The notes under the pieces are model-generated. The model saw only the letters and a program-made list of their open reading frames with translations. It was not told the origin of the DNA and did not search any database. Below are positions 8,894-17,539 of a DNA stretch of 64,000 bases, piece by piece. The DNA lies in contig NZ_QQBB01000004.1 in assembly GCF_003350535.1 (NCBI RefSeq), positions 169,384 to 233,383 of the forward strand, given 5' to 3'. Every line of letters starts with the position of its first letter. Positions within the stretch are counted from its first letter, which is position 1. A program made the translations under genes and the position numbers. The stretch is from Microvirga subterranea. GTDB taxonomy: Bacteria; Pseudomonadota; Alphaproteobacteria; Rhizobiales; Beijerinckiaceae.

Positions 8894-10186
8894 CTACACC
8901 AGAACCGGCTGCGCCTGTTGCGTTCCCACATGGAAGACGCGCTTGTACTTCTCGATCTCGGCCTTGGGGCCGAGCGCCTTGGTGGGATTGTCCGAAAGCT
9001 TCACGGTCGGACGACCATTCGCCGAGAGAACCTTGCACACGATGGAGATGGGATCGAGCCCGCCATCGGGAGCGAGGCCGCGGAAATCATTGGTCAGCAG
9101 CGTGCCCCAACCATAGCCGATCCGCATTCGGCCGTGGAAATGCGCGTGGATGCGCTCGATCACGTCGACGTCGAGACCATCTGAAAAGATCGCGAGCTTC
9201 TCCGCCGGGTTCTGCCCCCGCGAGCGCCACCATGCAATCGCCTCTTCGCCTCCCTCGATGGGATCCTTGGAATCGATACGGATGCCCGTCCAGAAGGACA
9301 CCCAGTCGGGCGCATTGTCGAGGAAGTTCGTCGTGCCGTAGGTGTCCGGCAGGATCACCCGAAGATTGCCCTCATAATCCTCCTGCCAGTCGGCGAGCAC
9401 CCGGTAGGGCGCCTCCGCCATCTCGGCCTCGGTATCGGTCAGGGCCGTGTAGACCATGGGCAGCTCATGCGCGTTCGTGCCGACGGCCTCCACCTCGCGC
9501 CTCAGGGCGATCAGACAATTGGAGGTGCCGAGGAAGGATGGCCCAAGCCCCTCGATCATCGCCTGCACGCACCAGTCCTGCCAGAGGAAGCCGTGACGCC
9601 GGCGCGTTCCGAAATCGGAGATCGACAAGCCGGGGAGCGTCTTCAGCCGCTCGATCTTTTCCCAGACGCGCGTCATGGCGCGGGCATAGAGGACCTGGAG
9701 CTCGAATTTCCCCATGCCCTTGAGAACGCCCCGCGAGCGCAGCTCGTTGAGGATGGCGAGGGCCGGGATCTCCCACATGGTGGTCTCAATCCAGGGGCCA
9801 TGGAAGGTCAGGACATACTGGCCGTCCTGCTTCTCCAGCAGGTACTCCGGGAAGCGGAAGGTCTCGAGCCAGTCCATGAACTCCGGCGAGAACATCTGCC
9901 GCTTGCCGTAGAACGTGTTGCCTCGCAGCCAGGTGGACTCGCCCCGGGTCAGCGAAAGGGACCGCACATGGTCGAGCTGCTCCCGAAGCTCCCCCGCGTC
10001 GATGATGTCCGCGAGACGGATACGGGTCGTGCGGTTCTGGATACCGAAGGTAACCTGCACGTCTCGATGACGGCGAAAGATCGTCTGCGCCATCAGCAGC
10101 TTGTAGAAGTCCGTATCCAGAACGGATCGGACGATCGGATCGATCTTCCAGGTATGATTGTAGACCCTGGTCGCGATGTCCACCAT
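8894..10186 (-). CDS. pncB: Nicotinate phosphoribosyltransferase
   Basis: Makes nicotinate mononucleotide from nicotinate and PRPP, with ATP, in the NAD salvage pathway. The 430-residue protein has [11 protein letters not shown] at the N-terminus, [11 protein letters not shown], and [10 protein letters not shown], which carries the histidine phosphorylated by [14 protein letters not shown] near the C-terminus is also typical. ATG 10186 has GAGGAG about seven bases upstream. It is the first gene of a tight minus-strand unit with pxpA and a methyltransferase. Confidence 0.96.
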   Translation of the reverse strand: MVDIATRVYNHTWKIDPIVRSVLDTDFYKLLMAQTIFRRHRDVQVTFGIQNRTTRIRLADIIDAGELREQLDHVRSLSLTRGESTWLRGNTFYGKRQMFSPEFMDWLETFRFPEYLLEKQDGQYVLTFHGPWIETTMWEIPALAILNELRSRGVLKGMGKFELQVLYARAMTRVWEKIERLKTLPGLSISDFGTRRRHGFLWQDWCVQAMIEGLGPSFLGTSNCLIALRREVEAVGTNAHELPMVYTALTDTEAEMAEAPYRVLADWQEDYEGNLRVILPDTYGTTNFLDNAPDWVSFWTGIRIDSKDPIEGGEEAIAWWRSRGQNPAEKLAIFSDGLDVDVIERIHAHFHGRMRIGYGWGTLLTNDFRGLAPDGGLDPISIVCKVLSANGRPTVKLSDNPTKALGPKAEIEKYKRVFHVGTQQAQPVLV

Positions 10187-10280
10187 CGCATGCTCCTCAC
10201 CACTGCGGGAGGCGCGACAATAGCGAAGGCATCCGTCGGATGAAAGAGTGCCTGGCTAATGGCTGCCCTGCGGCCAAGGC

Positions 10281-10610
10281 TTAAGGCGGCAGGACATCGA
10301 CCTGAATGCTGGCATAGTAAGCCGCCACATCAGCGATATCCTCGTCAGCGAGATCCCTCGCTACAATGTTCATGGTCTCGTGCTTGCGCTCGCCGGCCTT
10401 GTAGTCCCGCAAGGCCTTGACGAGGTATGCCTCGACTTGGCCCGCAAGATTGGGCGCTTCCGGGTTTTTGGACAAGCCGTCAAGGCCGTGGCAGGCTTGG
10501 CAGACGACCACCTTCTGGCGGCCCGCCCTGGCATCGGCCGCGAGGGCCGGGTGCGAGGCGAGAACACTGAGCATTCCCCCCAGCACGGCCAGGGCGCACA
10601 CTTGCTTCAT
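10281..10610 (-). CDS. Small periplasmic c-type cytochrome
   Basis: A 109-residue protein with a cleavable signal peptide (cleavage near ALA-AD, residues 24-25) and one haem site, CQACH. A methionine in the HETMNIVARDL region is a plausible sixth ligand, as in class I and c4/SoxX-like cytochromes. It lies 56 bases downstream of a PQQ-type sugar dehydrogenase on the same strand, so it may accept electrons from that enzyme. That partnership is inferred. AGGAAG lies eight bases before ATG 10610. Confidence 0.88.
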   Translation of the reverse strand: MKQVCALAVLGGMLSVLASHPALAADARAGRQKVVVCQACHGLDGLSKNPEAPNLAGQVEAYLVKALRDYKAGERKHETMNIVARDLADEDIADVAAYYASIQVDVLPP

Positions 10611-10666
10611 GACACACTTCCTGCTGGAGAAGGCGCGCCAGAGCGGCGCGCCCGATAAGGCAAAAA

Positions 10667-11932
10667 TTAGCGGCCTTCGTAGAAAATGCGATAGACCGCG
10701 CCGGCCGTATCATCCGATACGAGCAGCGAACCATCCGGCAGCGTGGCGACGTCGACGGGTCGGCCCAGGTATTCGCCATTGTCGGTCAGCCAGCCTTCGG
10801 CGAAGACCTGCGGTTCGGCGGACGTGCCATCCTGCTTGAGCGGCGTGAACATGACCCTGGCGCCGACCGGCTTGGTGCGGTTCCAGGAACCGTGCTGCGC
10901 CGAGAAGATCCCGCCCTGATAGGTCTGCGGGAACATCTTGCCCGTATAGAACGCCATGCCGAGGTCGGCCGCGTGAGGGGTCATCTCCAATTGCGGATTG
11001 ACGACGCCTGCCGGGACCGGGTCATCCTTGTATTCGACGGTACGAACGGTGCCTCCGCCATAATATGGAAAGCCGAAGTTCTGGCCCATCTGGGTTGCGC
11101 GGTTGAGCTCGCCGGGAGGCTGGTCGTCCCCCATGCCGTCTACCTGGTTGTCGGTGAACCATAGGGTCTTGTCCGACGGGTTGAAGTCCATGCCGACGGA
11201 ATTCCGTATGCCCGTGGCGTAGACCTCGCGGTTCTTCCCGTCCTGGTCCATACGGATGATGCCGCCGATGCCCGCCTTCTTGTAAAGATCCATCTTGTCC
11301 TTGGGCGGCACATTGAAGGGTTGACCGAGTGCGATATAGAGCTTGTTGTCAGGGCCGATCCGGCAGACGCGGGCCGTGTGGTTGTAGCTCTCCTCGGTCG
11401 GCGGAATGAGATCCCCCTGCTTCGTCACGACGAAAGCCGCCACGTCCGGCCCCTCATAGAAGAACTCAGCAGCCGGAAACTGCAGGATGCGGTTCTGCTC
11501 CGCCACGTAGAGCATGCCATCGCGCGAGAAGCAGACCCCGTTCGGGATCTTGAATTCGACGGAGGGAGCAAACTGCTTCACCTCGTCGGCCACACGATCC
11601 TTGTCGCGATCGGTCACCACATAGACGTTGTTCTTGCGGGTTCCGACAAAGAGGACGCCTGTGGACGGACCGACGGCCATATGGCGCGCGTCAGGAACGA
11701 TGGCATAAAGCTCAATTTTAAATCCCTGCGGAAGCTTGATCTTTTCGAGGTTGCGCCGAATGGCGTCGGCACGGCGCCCTTCCTGAGGAATGGGCTTGGG
11801 CTCGGTCGTTCCCGTACTCTGAAACGAGGAGAGCTTTTCGAGATTGCTGGTCGGCGGCTGGGCTGCCGGTTGCGCGAAAGCATAGGACGCAAGAGCAACG
11901 GTCGAGACGGCGGCAAGCCATATGGCTTTCAT
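10667..11932 (-). CDS. PQQ-dependent sugar dehydrogenase-like beta-propeller (sorbosone dehydrogenase family)
   Basis: An exported 421-residue protein with a signal peptide ending near AFA-QP (residue 20). The rest is a six-bladed propeller of the glucose/sorbosone dehydrogenase family. Conserved segments include LPQGFKIELYA, PNGVCFSRDG, GIRNSVGMDFNP, GQNFGFPYYGGG, QHGSWNR and the final LLVSDDTAGAVYRI. The family oxidises sugars in the periplasm with PQQ; the sugar is unknown and cofactor use is not proven. GGGAG lies six bases before the ATG. The cytochrome c gene follows on the same strand. Confidence 0.88.
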   Translation of the reverse strand: MKAIWLAAVSTVALASYAFAQPAAQPPTSNLEKLSSFQSTGTTEPKPIPQEGRRADAIRRNLEKIKLPQGFKIELYAIVPDARHMAVGPSTGVLFVGTRKNNVYVVTDRDKDRVADEVKQFAPSVEFKIPNGVCFSRDGMLYVAEQNRILQFPAAEFFYEGPDVAAFVVTKQGDLIPPTEESYNHTARVCRIGPDNKLYIALGQPFNVPPKDKMDLYKKAGIGGIIRMDQDGKNREVYATGIRNSVGMDFNPSDKTLWFTDNQVDGMGDDQPPGELNRATQMGQNFGFPYYGGGTVRTVEYKDDPVPAGVVNPQLEMTPHAADLGMAFYTGKMFPQTYQGGIFSAQHGSWNRTKPVGARVMFTPLKQDGTSAEPQVFAEGWLTDNGEYLGRPVDVATLPDGSLLVSDDTAGAVYRIFYEGR

Positions 11933-12062
11933 GGGTTTCTCCCTAGAAATGCCCCATCGAATATTATTACTCTTTCTTGTGCTGGATGTGCTCCGGCTTA
12001 TTTGCGACTTTACGCCATGACTATACTCACGCTTGATCTCGCCGAAAAGACAAAAACAGAAT

Positions 12063-12093
12063 GCAAATAAAAAGGAGCCGCAATGCGGCTCCT
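12063..12093 (-). terminator. Intrinsic terminator of the PNPOx-like stress protein gene
   Basis: A perfect 9-bp stem, AGGAGCCGC with GCGGCTCCT around an AAT loop (12073-12093), is followed on the minus strand by TTTTTATTTGC. It lies 26 bases past the stop of the minus-strand gene at 12119. On the plus strand it has no T-run, so it acts in one direction. Confidence 0.85.
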
Positions 12094-12118
12094 GTTCTTG
12101 CGAATGCTCGAAATCGAC

Positions 12119-12622
12119 CTAGGTCAGATTGACCTTTGCCTGATCGCCCGGATGGGGCGGCTGTCCCGTGACGGCGGCTTTCACATAGCCGTACAGGTGG
12201 ACCATCGTCGAAGACGGGCTGTCCCAGTACTCGCCCTTCATCGGGTGCACGCGGATCAGAGCGATCTGCGGATCATCGACGCCTTTCGGGAACCACGCCC
12301 GGAGCGGCTCGGACCACTTCTCCTGAATGATTGCCTTGTCGCGAACAATTTCAGCCTTGCCGGACACGGAGACGTAGGTCTGGCTGCTGGGATCGGAATA
12401 GGCGAGATTGACCTCGCTGTCGCGAGACACTTCAGTGATCTTCGGAGACTGGATCTGAGTGAAAAACCACAGATCCCCATGCTCATCCGCTTCCTGGCTG
12501 TGCATCGGGCGGCTGTGGAGCGTGCCGTCCGTATCAACCGTCGTCATCATGGCGATCTTCACGTCCTTGATGAGCTCGAAAAGCTTCTTGGCGTTAGGAT
12601 CGTTGTGGCCGTGCTGGTGCAT
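12119..12622 (-). CDS. Pyridoxamine 5'-phosphate oxidase-like general stress protein
   Basis: This 167-residue protein has the split-barrel FMN-binding fold of the general stress protein 26 group. Visible landmarks are IAMMTTVDTDGTLHSRPM, DLWFFTQ, NLAYSDPSSQTYVSVSG and the GEYWDSPSS turn near the C-terminus. Members bind flavin or similar cofactors; a specific reaction is not known. ATG 12622 is chosen over an upstream ORF extension because AAGGAG lies six bases before it and the family starts about here. A strong terminator follows. Confidence 0.9.
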   Translation of the reverse strand: MHQHGHNDPNAKKLFELIKDVKIAMMTTVDTDGTLHSRPMHSQEADEHGDLWFFTQIQSPKITEVSRDSEVNLAYSDPSSQTYVSVSGKAEIVRDKAIIQEKWSEPLRAWFPKGVDDPQIALIRVHPMKGEYWDSPSSTMVHLYGYVKAAVTGQPPHPGDQAKVNLT

Positions 12623-12868
12623 ATTCGTCTCCTTGATCTCGTCAAATACCCTCGGGACGGCGGCGAATGGATCGTTTCCGCCTGGCGTGGCCAGGCGGCG
12701 CGGGCAATCGGCCGGCCCGGCACCGGCCCTCCAAGGGACACGGTGAACAACGGACAAGGTGCGCTTTGGTTCAGGATACGGCGCACAGCCCGCAGTTCAC
12801 GTCTTAACGCGCGGGCCTTGACCCTCTACATGACACCAGAACAGCAATCGATGCGTAGGAGGCCCGCC

Positions 12869-13999
12869 GTGGCGATTACCCGTGAACATGTGCTGCAGGC
12901 GCTCGCGAATATTCCAGTTGACCCCCAGGGAACGAGCCTCTCCGCATCGGGACGTCTTTCCGAAATCCTGATCGACGATGCTGCCAGGGTCATGTTCTCG
13001 ATCGCCGTCGATCCGTCGGAAGCATCCGCCATGGAGCGTGTCCGGCAGGCTGCAGAGGCAGCCATCCAGGGTCTGCCCGGAGTCAAAGGTGTTTTCGCCA
13101 GCTTGACGGCGGACCGGGCGCCCGGCTCTGGGAAGGCTCCTCCCTCCCCTTCGGCTCCGCCCCGCTCTCAACAAGCGGCAGCGCAGCAGAAGACGCAGCG
13201 TATCCCGGGCGTACAGCACGTCATCGCGGTGGCATCCGGCAAGGGCGGGGTCGGCAAGTCGACCACGGCCTGCAATCTCGCGCTCGGCCTGAAATCCCTT
13301 GGCCTCAAGGTTGGGCTCCTCGATGCCGACATCTATGGCCCGTCGATGCCCAAGCTCTTCGGCGTCCATGGAAAGCCCGAACTCCTGGAAGGGCGGATCC
13401 TGAAGCCGATGGAGGCTTATGGCATCAAGCTCATGTCCATCGGGTTCCTTGTCGATGAGGAGGCCGCCATGATCTGGCGCGGCCCCATGGTGATGTCGGC
13501 GATCACGCAGATGCTGCGCGAGGTCGCCTGGGGCGATCTCGACATCCTCGTCGTCGATATGCCGCCAGGAACGGGAGATGCACAACTGACGATCGCGCAG
13601 GCTACGCCGCTCGCAGGTGCCGTCATCGTCTCGACACCACAGGATCTCGCCCTCATCGACGCCCGCCGCGGCGTTTCCATGTTCAAGCGGGTCGAAGTTC
13701 CCATCCTGGGGATCGTCGAGAACATGGCGACGTTCGTCTGCCCCCATTGCGGGCAGACATCCCATATCTTCGGCCATGGCGGTGCCAGGGCCGAGGCCGA
13801 GCGCCTCGGCGTGCCATTCCTCGGCGAAGTTCCGCTCACCATGTCGATCCGCGAACTGTCCGATGCGGGACGCCCGGTCGTGGTCGCCGACCCGGACGGT
13901 CCTCACGCGCGGACCTACAAGGAGATCGCCGACCGCATCTGGAGCGCTTTGTCGGGCACCCCGGCCGTACGAGCGGCTCCACGCATCGTCATCGAGTGA
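12869..13999 (+). CDS. mrp: Mrp/NBP35-family Fe-S cluster carrier ATPase
   Basis: A 376-residue P-loop ATPase that carries or assembles iron-sulfur clusters. An N-terminal MIP18-like domain (about 5-80) is joined by a proline/glutamine-rich linker to the ATPase. The deviant Walker A is SGKGGVGKST, followed by LDADIYGPSMPKLFG, VDMPPGTGDAQL and the cluster-binding CPHC in FVCPHCGQTSHIF. GTG 12869 is chosen because AGGAGG lies six bases upstream; in-frame ATGs at 12830 and 12851 lack this. The stop overlaps the mobA start. Confidence 0.94.
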   Translation: MAITREHVLQALANIPVDPQGTSLSASGRLSEILIDDAARVMFSIAVDPSEASAMERVRQAAEAAIQGLPGVKGVFASLTADRAPGSGKAPPSPSAPPRSQQAAAQQKTQRIPGVQHVIAVASGKGGVGKSTTACNLALGLKSLGLKVGLLDADIYGPSMPKLFGVHGKPELLEGRILKPMEAYGIKLMSIGFLVDEEAAMIWRGPMVMSAITQMLREVAWGDLDILVVDMPPGTGDAQLTIAQATPLAGAVIVSTPQDLALIDARRGVSMFKRVEVPILGIVENMATFVCPHCGQTSHIFGHGGARAEAERLGVPFLGEVPLTMSIRELSDAGRPVVVADPDGPHARTYKEIADRIWSALSGTPAVRAAPRIVIE

Positions 14000-14646
14000 G
14001 CACAGTGCCCGCGGCTCACGCTCATCAGCCCGTGCTGGGCGTCGTGCTGGCGGGGGGGCTGGCACGCCGAATGGGCGGCGCCGACAAGCCCCTGCTGCCC
14101 TTGGGAGGGCGCACTCTGCTGAGTTGCGTGGTCGAGAGGCTCCGCCCGCAATGCGATGAGCTCATCCTCAACGGCAATGGTGCACAGGATCGGTTCGAAG
14201 GGACGTCTCTGCCCATCGTTCCGGATTCAATCCCTGGGTTTCCCGGTCCGCTCGCAGGGATCTTGGCCGCGATGGAATGGGCGGCCACGTTCCGGCCGGC
14301 CCTCAGATGGGTGGCTAGCGTGCCCTGCGACACTCCTTTTCTGCCGCACGATCTCGTGAATCGTCTCCAGGAAGCCCAGGCTACATCGGGAAAGCCGATC
14401 GTGTGCGCAGCGTCCGGAGACCGTATCCACCATGCCATTGCCCTGTGGCCGACGGATCTGCGCCGAGACCTGCGCGAAACGCTCGTGCAGAACGGCGCGC
14501 AAAGCATTCGGGGGTGGGCGGCTTCGCATGGCGTCGTCCATGTCACCTGGCCGAGCAGGCCCGTCGACCCATTCTTCAACATCAACACGTCGGCAGACCT
14601 CGCCGCAGCACAGGCTATGGTTGAACACGCCTCCGCGGGCTTTTAA
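13996..14646 (+). CDS. mobA: Molybdenum cofactor guanylyltransferase
   Basis: Adds GMP to molybdopterin to make the MGD form of the molybdenum cofactor. The 216-residue protein has the nucleotidyltransferase signature LAGGLARRMGGADKPLLPLGG, then a DTPF metal site in ASVPCDTPFLPHDL, and a late FFNINTSADL. The start is probably GTG 13996, overlapping the mrp stop by 4 bp; GTG 14005 is a close alternative. The coupling to mrp and the TusA gene downstream form a sulfur and cofactor group. Confidence 0.93.
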   Translation: MSTVPAAHAHQPVLGVVLAGGLARRMGGADKPLLPLGGRTLLSCVVERLRPQCDELILNGNGAQDRFEGTSLPIVPDSIPGFPGPLAGILAAMEWAATFRPALRWVASVPCDTPFLPHDLVNRLQEAQATSGKPIVCAASGDRIHHAIALWPTDLRRDLRETLVQNGAQSIRGWAASHGVVHVTWPSRPVDPFFNINTSADLAAAQAMVEHASAGF

Positions 14647-14684
14647 GAAGCCGGTGCTTCCGCTCCGGACGCAGGAACCTCATC

Positions 14685-14906
14685 ATGATCGTACTCGATC
14701 TCTCAGGACTCAAATGCCCACTGCCGGTTCTTAGGACCCGCAAGGCTTTGCGGGGCTTGAATCCGGGCGACCAACTCCAGGTGATCTGCACGGATCCCTT
14801 GGCTGCGATCGATGTCCCGAACCTTGTCCGCGAGACGGGAGACATCTTGATGAATCAGCAGCAGAACAACGCGCAAACGACTTTTCTCATCCGCAAGGTG
14901 GGCTAG
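14685..14906 (+). CDS. tusA: TusA/SirA-like sulfur carrier protein
   Basis: A 73-residue protein of the TusA family, which carries sulfur as a persulfide on a conserved cysteine. The CPxP motif is present as GLKCPLPVLRTRKAL, with the active Cys at residue 11. Targets in the family include tRNA thiolation and molybdenum cofactor sulfuration. Its position 38 bases after mobA suggests the cofactor role. AGGAA lies seven bases before ATG 14685. Confidence 0.9.
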   Translation: MIVLDLSGLKCPLPVLRTRKALRGLNPGDQLQVICTDPLAAIDVPNLVRETGDILMNQQQNNAQTTFLIRKVG

Positions 14907-14940
14907 CCCCAAAAGAAATGGCCCGGCACATGGCCGGGCC
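14907..14940 (-). terminator. Intrinsic terminator of csbD-like gene, also bounding tusA
   Basis: An 8-bp GC stem, GGCCCGGC with GCCGGGCC (14920-14940), around a five-base loop. Read on the minus strand it is followed by ATTTCTTTTGGGG, so it ends the csbD-like transcript. It also lies 13 bases past the tusA stop, but the plus strand has no T-run after it. Confidence 0.75.
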
Positions 14941-14960
14941 CAATCAACCCCATAGGTTGA

Positions 14961-15143
14961 TTATTCGCGATCCTTGCGGAAGGAATCCTTGATACCGCCG
15001 ATCGTGTTCTGGATCTTGCCTTCGGCCTTGTCCATCTTGCCTTCGGTCTGCATCTTGGAATCGCCGACAGCCTTGCCGACGCCTTCCTTGATGCTGCCCT
15101 TGATGTTCTTCATGCTGCCTTCGACGCGATCGTTATCCATCAT
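14961..15143 (-). CDS. CsbD family stress-response protein
   Basis: A 60-residue, highly charged protein with the CsbD pattern: NIKGSIKEGVGKAVGD then KMDKAEGKIQN. The family is induced by general stress in many bacteria and its biochemical role is unknown. Three in-frame starts lie together (GTG 15146, ATG 15143, ATG 15140); AGGAG upstream fits either ATG. It is monocistronic, with its own terminator. Confidence 0.9.
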   Translation of the reverse strand: MMDNDRVEGSMKNIKGSIKEGVGKAVGDSKMQTEGKMDKAEGKIQNTIGGIKDSFRKDRE

Positions 15144-15396
15144 CACTCTCCTGAGAATCGTCGTTCATACGCATGGGGAACGCCCGCGTCGGGCAAGGGT
15201 TGCGATCAGTTCTTCGGAATAATCGCCGCATCGGCGCCGCCGCTGAGAATGGCCCGGCGGATCGGGGTCTGACGCCACCAGGGAAGCAATGTACTGGTTC
15301 TTCTGTCTTTGATGCAGGCTCCCAGAACTTCAAACATCCCCTGGTTGTGCGCCTACGCACCTTCTGAAACTTCAGGGCTCTACACAATGGGAAGAT

Positions 15397-15430
15397 CTGA
15401 CATAGGTAACTATATATCGTATTGTTACCT
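15397..15430 (+). promoter_or_regulatory. Candidate promoter with overlapping inverted repeat
   Basis: AGGTAAC at 15404-15410 and GTTACCT at 15424-15430 form a 7-bp inverted repeat with a 13-base spacer. A sigma-70-like pair, CTGACA at 15397 and TATTGT at 15420 with 17 bases between, overlaps it. The repeat ends 12 bases before the histidine kinase start. An operator for a dimeric regulator is inferred. Confidence 0.4.
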
Positions 15431-15442
15431 TGAGTTCCTGCT

Positions 15443-16216
15443 GTGCCTGAACCACCTTCCAAGAAGCCTCGCCAGAACAGCGAAAGCCCGATCAGCCGCG
15501 ACATCATGAGGGGTCCCTCCCCTCAGTTGGATCGCATGGCTCTCTTGGCTCATCAGCTTATGACACCGCTCTCAACAATCTCCTCCCTTGCCCAAGGCAT
15601 GAAGCGCAGGGCAAGTCGAATGACGAGTGACGATGTCCAAGACCGCTCCGAAAAGATCTGGCGAGCGAGCCTGCGGCTGCAGGAATTGATCGAGACGATC
15701 CTTTCCTACACACGGATCAATGCCGGCGCCCTCGCTGTGTCCCTGAGCGTGTTCAACCTGGATATCCTGGTTCGGCAGACCTGCCAGGAGTACCAAAGGC
15801 AGGAGCCATCCCGCTCCTTTCTTATCGACCTTAAAGATCTCCCCGATGTTTTCGTAGGAGATCCGGTTCTGATTGAGCAGGCTCTGGCGATCGTCCTATC
15901 GAATGCGGTGAAATATTCACCGGCCGGAGCCCCTATCACGATCAGGAACCTCAGGCACAAAGATCAGGTCGTCATTGAGGTGGCGGACCAGGGACTTGGG
16001 GTGCCGGAAACGGATCTTCCCTACCTGACTCAGCCCTTCTTCCGCGCCCGAAACGTCAAGCATGTTCCGGGCACCGGCCTGGGGCTCAGTCTCGTGTCCC
16101 ATATCCTCAAGCTTCATGGCGGAAGCGTCCAAATCAAGAGCCGAGAGGGTCATGGGACGACCCTACGCTTGATTCTGCCCGACGAGGCCCCGCCTGGCGC
16201 CGGAGCGAAGTCATGA
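15443..16216 (+). CDS. Soluble sensor histidine kinase without recognisable sensor domain
   Basis: A 257-residue kinase with a HisKA domain (about 30-95) and a HATPase domain (about 140-250). The phosphoacceptor is the His in LLAHQLMTPLSTI. The N box is LSNAVKYS, G1 is DQGLGVPE, the F box is PFFR and G2 is GTGLGLSLVS. No membrane segment or PAS/GAF domain precedes it, so its input must come from a partner. There is no adjacent response regulator. GTG 15443 lacks a clear ribosome site; ATG 15506 is an alternative. The 3' end overlaps the converging kinase gene by 6 bp. Confidence 0.88.
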   Translation: MPEPPSKKPRQNSESPISRDIMRGPSPQLDRMALLAHQLMTPLSTISSLAQGMKRRASRMTSDDVQDRSEKIWRASLRLQELIETILSYTRINAGALAVSLSVFNLDILVRQTCQEYQRQEPSRSFLIDLKDLPDVFVGDPVLIEQALAIVLSNAVKYSPAGAPITIRNLRHKDQVVIEVADQGLGVPETDLPYLTQPFFRARNVKHVPGTGLGLSLVSHILKLHGGSVQIKSREGHGTTLRLILPDEAPPGAGAKS

Positions 16217-17506
16217 GTGGTGGTTAAGCCCGCCGCTCTCCTGCAAGCGCATTGACTCCCTGACGAGGATGCAGCGGAAGTCGTTTACGTTCGTGAGCGT
16301 CGGCCCGGTCGTGATGAGGCGTCCAAGCTGTGCGAAAGCCGCATAGGCGTTATTGTCGGCGAGGTGCTTCTCGAGATCGACGCCGCCTTTTCGGGCAAGG
16401 TCATGGACAGCGGGCTCATACCAGGCGCCGGCATTGTCCTCGGAGCCGTCGATCCCGTCGGTGTCGCAGGCAATCGCGGAGATCCCGGGTTGACCCTTCA
16501 GCGCGACGGCGAAGCCGAGCAGGAATTCCGCATTCCGCCCGCCTCGTCCATGGCCGCGCACGGTGACGGTCGTCTCGCCCCCGGAAAGAAGGACGCAGGG
16601 GCGACGCACGGGCTCGTCATGCTGAACGACGGATGACGCGATGCCCGCCATGACGCGACCTACCTCGCGTGCTTCCCCTTCGATGGCATCTCCGAGAATG
16701 AGTGTGTTCAAACCGAACTCACGGGCTTTCGCGGCGGCAGCATCCAGCGCCATCTTCGGTGTCGCCAGCATATGAACGGAGCCGCCGCGCACATCGGATT
16801 CTATGGCGTTTGCCCGGATGGCCTCCGCGATGTGCCCCGGAATGTCGATGTCGTACTTCCGGAGAATGGCGAGTGCCGCCTCGGGATCGCTGCGCTCGGG
16901 AATGGTCGGCCCCGATCCGATGCTGGCGGGATCATCGCCCGGCACGTCCGAAATGAGATAAGTCACGAGTTGCGCATCACCGATGCTTGCCGCGAGGCGT
17001 CCGCCCTTGATGGCCGAAAGAGCCTTGCGGACCTGGTTCATCTCACCGATCGGCGCGCCTGATTTCAGCAACGCACGGTTCAGTGCCTGCTTGTCGGCCA
17101 GCGTGATGCCTTCAGCCGGCAGCGAAAGAAGTGCCGATGCTCCGCCTGAGATGAGACAGACGACGAGATCATCCGAGCCTGCGCTGCCGGCGAGCTGGAG
17201 GATGCGCCTTGCGGCACCCATGCCTGCTTCATCGGGAACCGGATGTGCGGCCTCCACGATCTCGATCCACCGGGTCGGGAACGCGTGGCCATAGCGGGTG
17301 ACAACAAGACCCTCACAGGTCCCGCCGACACAGCTCCATGCGTACTCGAAGGCTGCAGCCATGCGCGCAGAGGCCTTGCCCGCCCCCACCACAATCGTGC
17401 GCCCCTTGGGCTTTGGGGGGAGGCGCGCGTCGAACTTGCCGTCCGGCAAGGCTGCGCCCAACGCGGCCTCGAACAAGGCTTTCAGGATTTCGGCATCCTC
17501 CGGCAT
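16211..17506 (-). CDS. gckA: Glycerate 2-kinase (MOFRL/GckA type)
   Basis: Phosphorylates D-glycerate to 2-phosphoglycerate, an entry to lower glycolysis and, in methylotrophs, a serine-cycle step. The 431-residue protein has the DUF4147/MOFRL layout: VVGAGKASARMA, LISGGASALLSLP, YLISDVPGDDPASIGSGP, LLSGGETTVTVRG and GGRNAEFLLGFA, and a late TDGIDGSEDNAGA. ATG 17506, with GAGG six bases upstream, is preferred to GTG 17518. It follows the aldose epimerase gene on the same strand. It may act in glycerate or tartrate use; nothing here proves a serine cycle. Confidence 0.92.
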   Translation of the reverse strand: MPEDAEILKALFEAALGAALPDGKFDARLPPKPKGRTIVVGAGKASARMAAAFEYAWSCVGGTCEGLVVTRYGHAFPTRWIEIVEAAHPVPDEAGMGAARRILQLAGSAGSDDLVVCLISGGASALLSLPAEGITLADKQALNRALLKSGAPIGEMNQVRKALSAIKGGRLAASIGDAQLVTYLISDVPGDDPASIGSGPTIPERSDPEAALAILRKYDIDIPGHIAEAIRANAIESDVRGGSVHMLATPKMALDAAAAKAREFGLNTLILGDAIEGEAREVGRVMAGIASSVVQHDEPVRRPCVLLSGGETTVTVRGHGRGGRNAEFLLGFAVALKGQPGISAIACDTDGIDGSEDNAGAWYEPAVHDLARKGGVDLEKHLADNNAYAAFAQLGRLITTGPTLTNVNDFRCILVRESMRLQESGGLNHHS

Positions 17507-17539
17507 GGACGTCCTCACGCTATCGTTGACGACCGCAGA

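Noticed and set aside
8017-9723. 568-codon plus-strand frame over pxpA and pncB
   Set aside because: Antisense to two clear enzymes; arginine/proline/serine-rich with no conserved domain.
12083-12868. Upstream extension of the Mrp frame
   Set aside because: It is antisense to the PNPOx-like gene and its terminator; AGGAGG before GTG 12869 marks the real start.
15133-15507. 124-codon minus-strand frame between csbD and the histidine kinase
   Set aside because: Overlaps the kinase start and its promoter region; no similarity to a known family is recognised.
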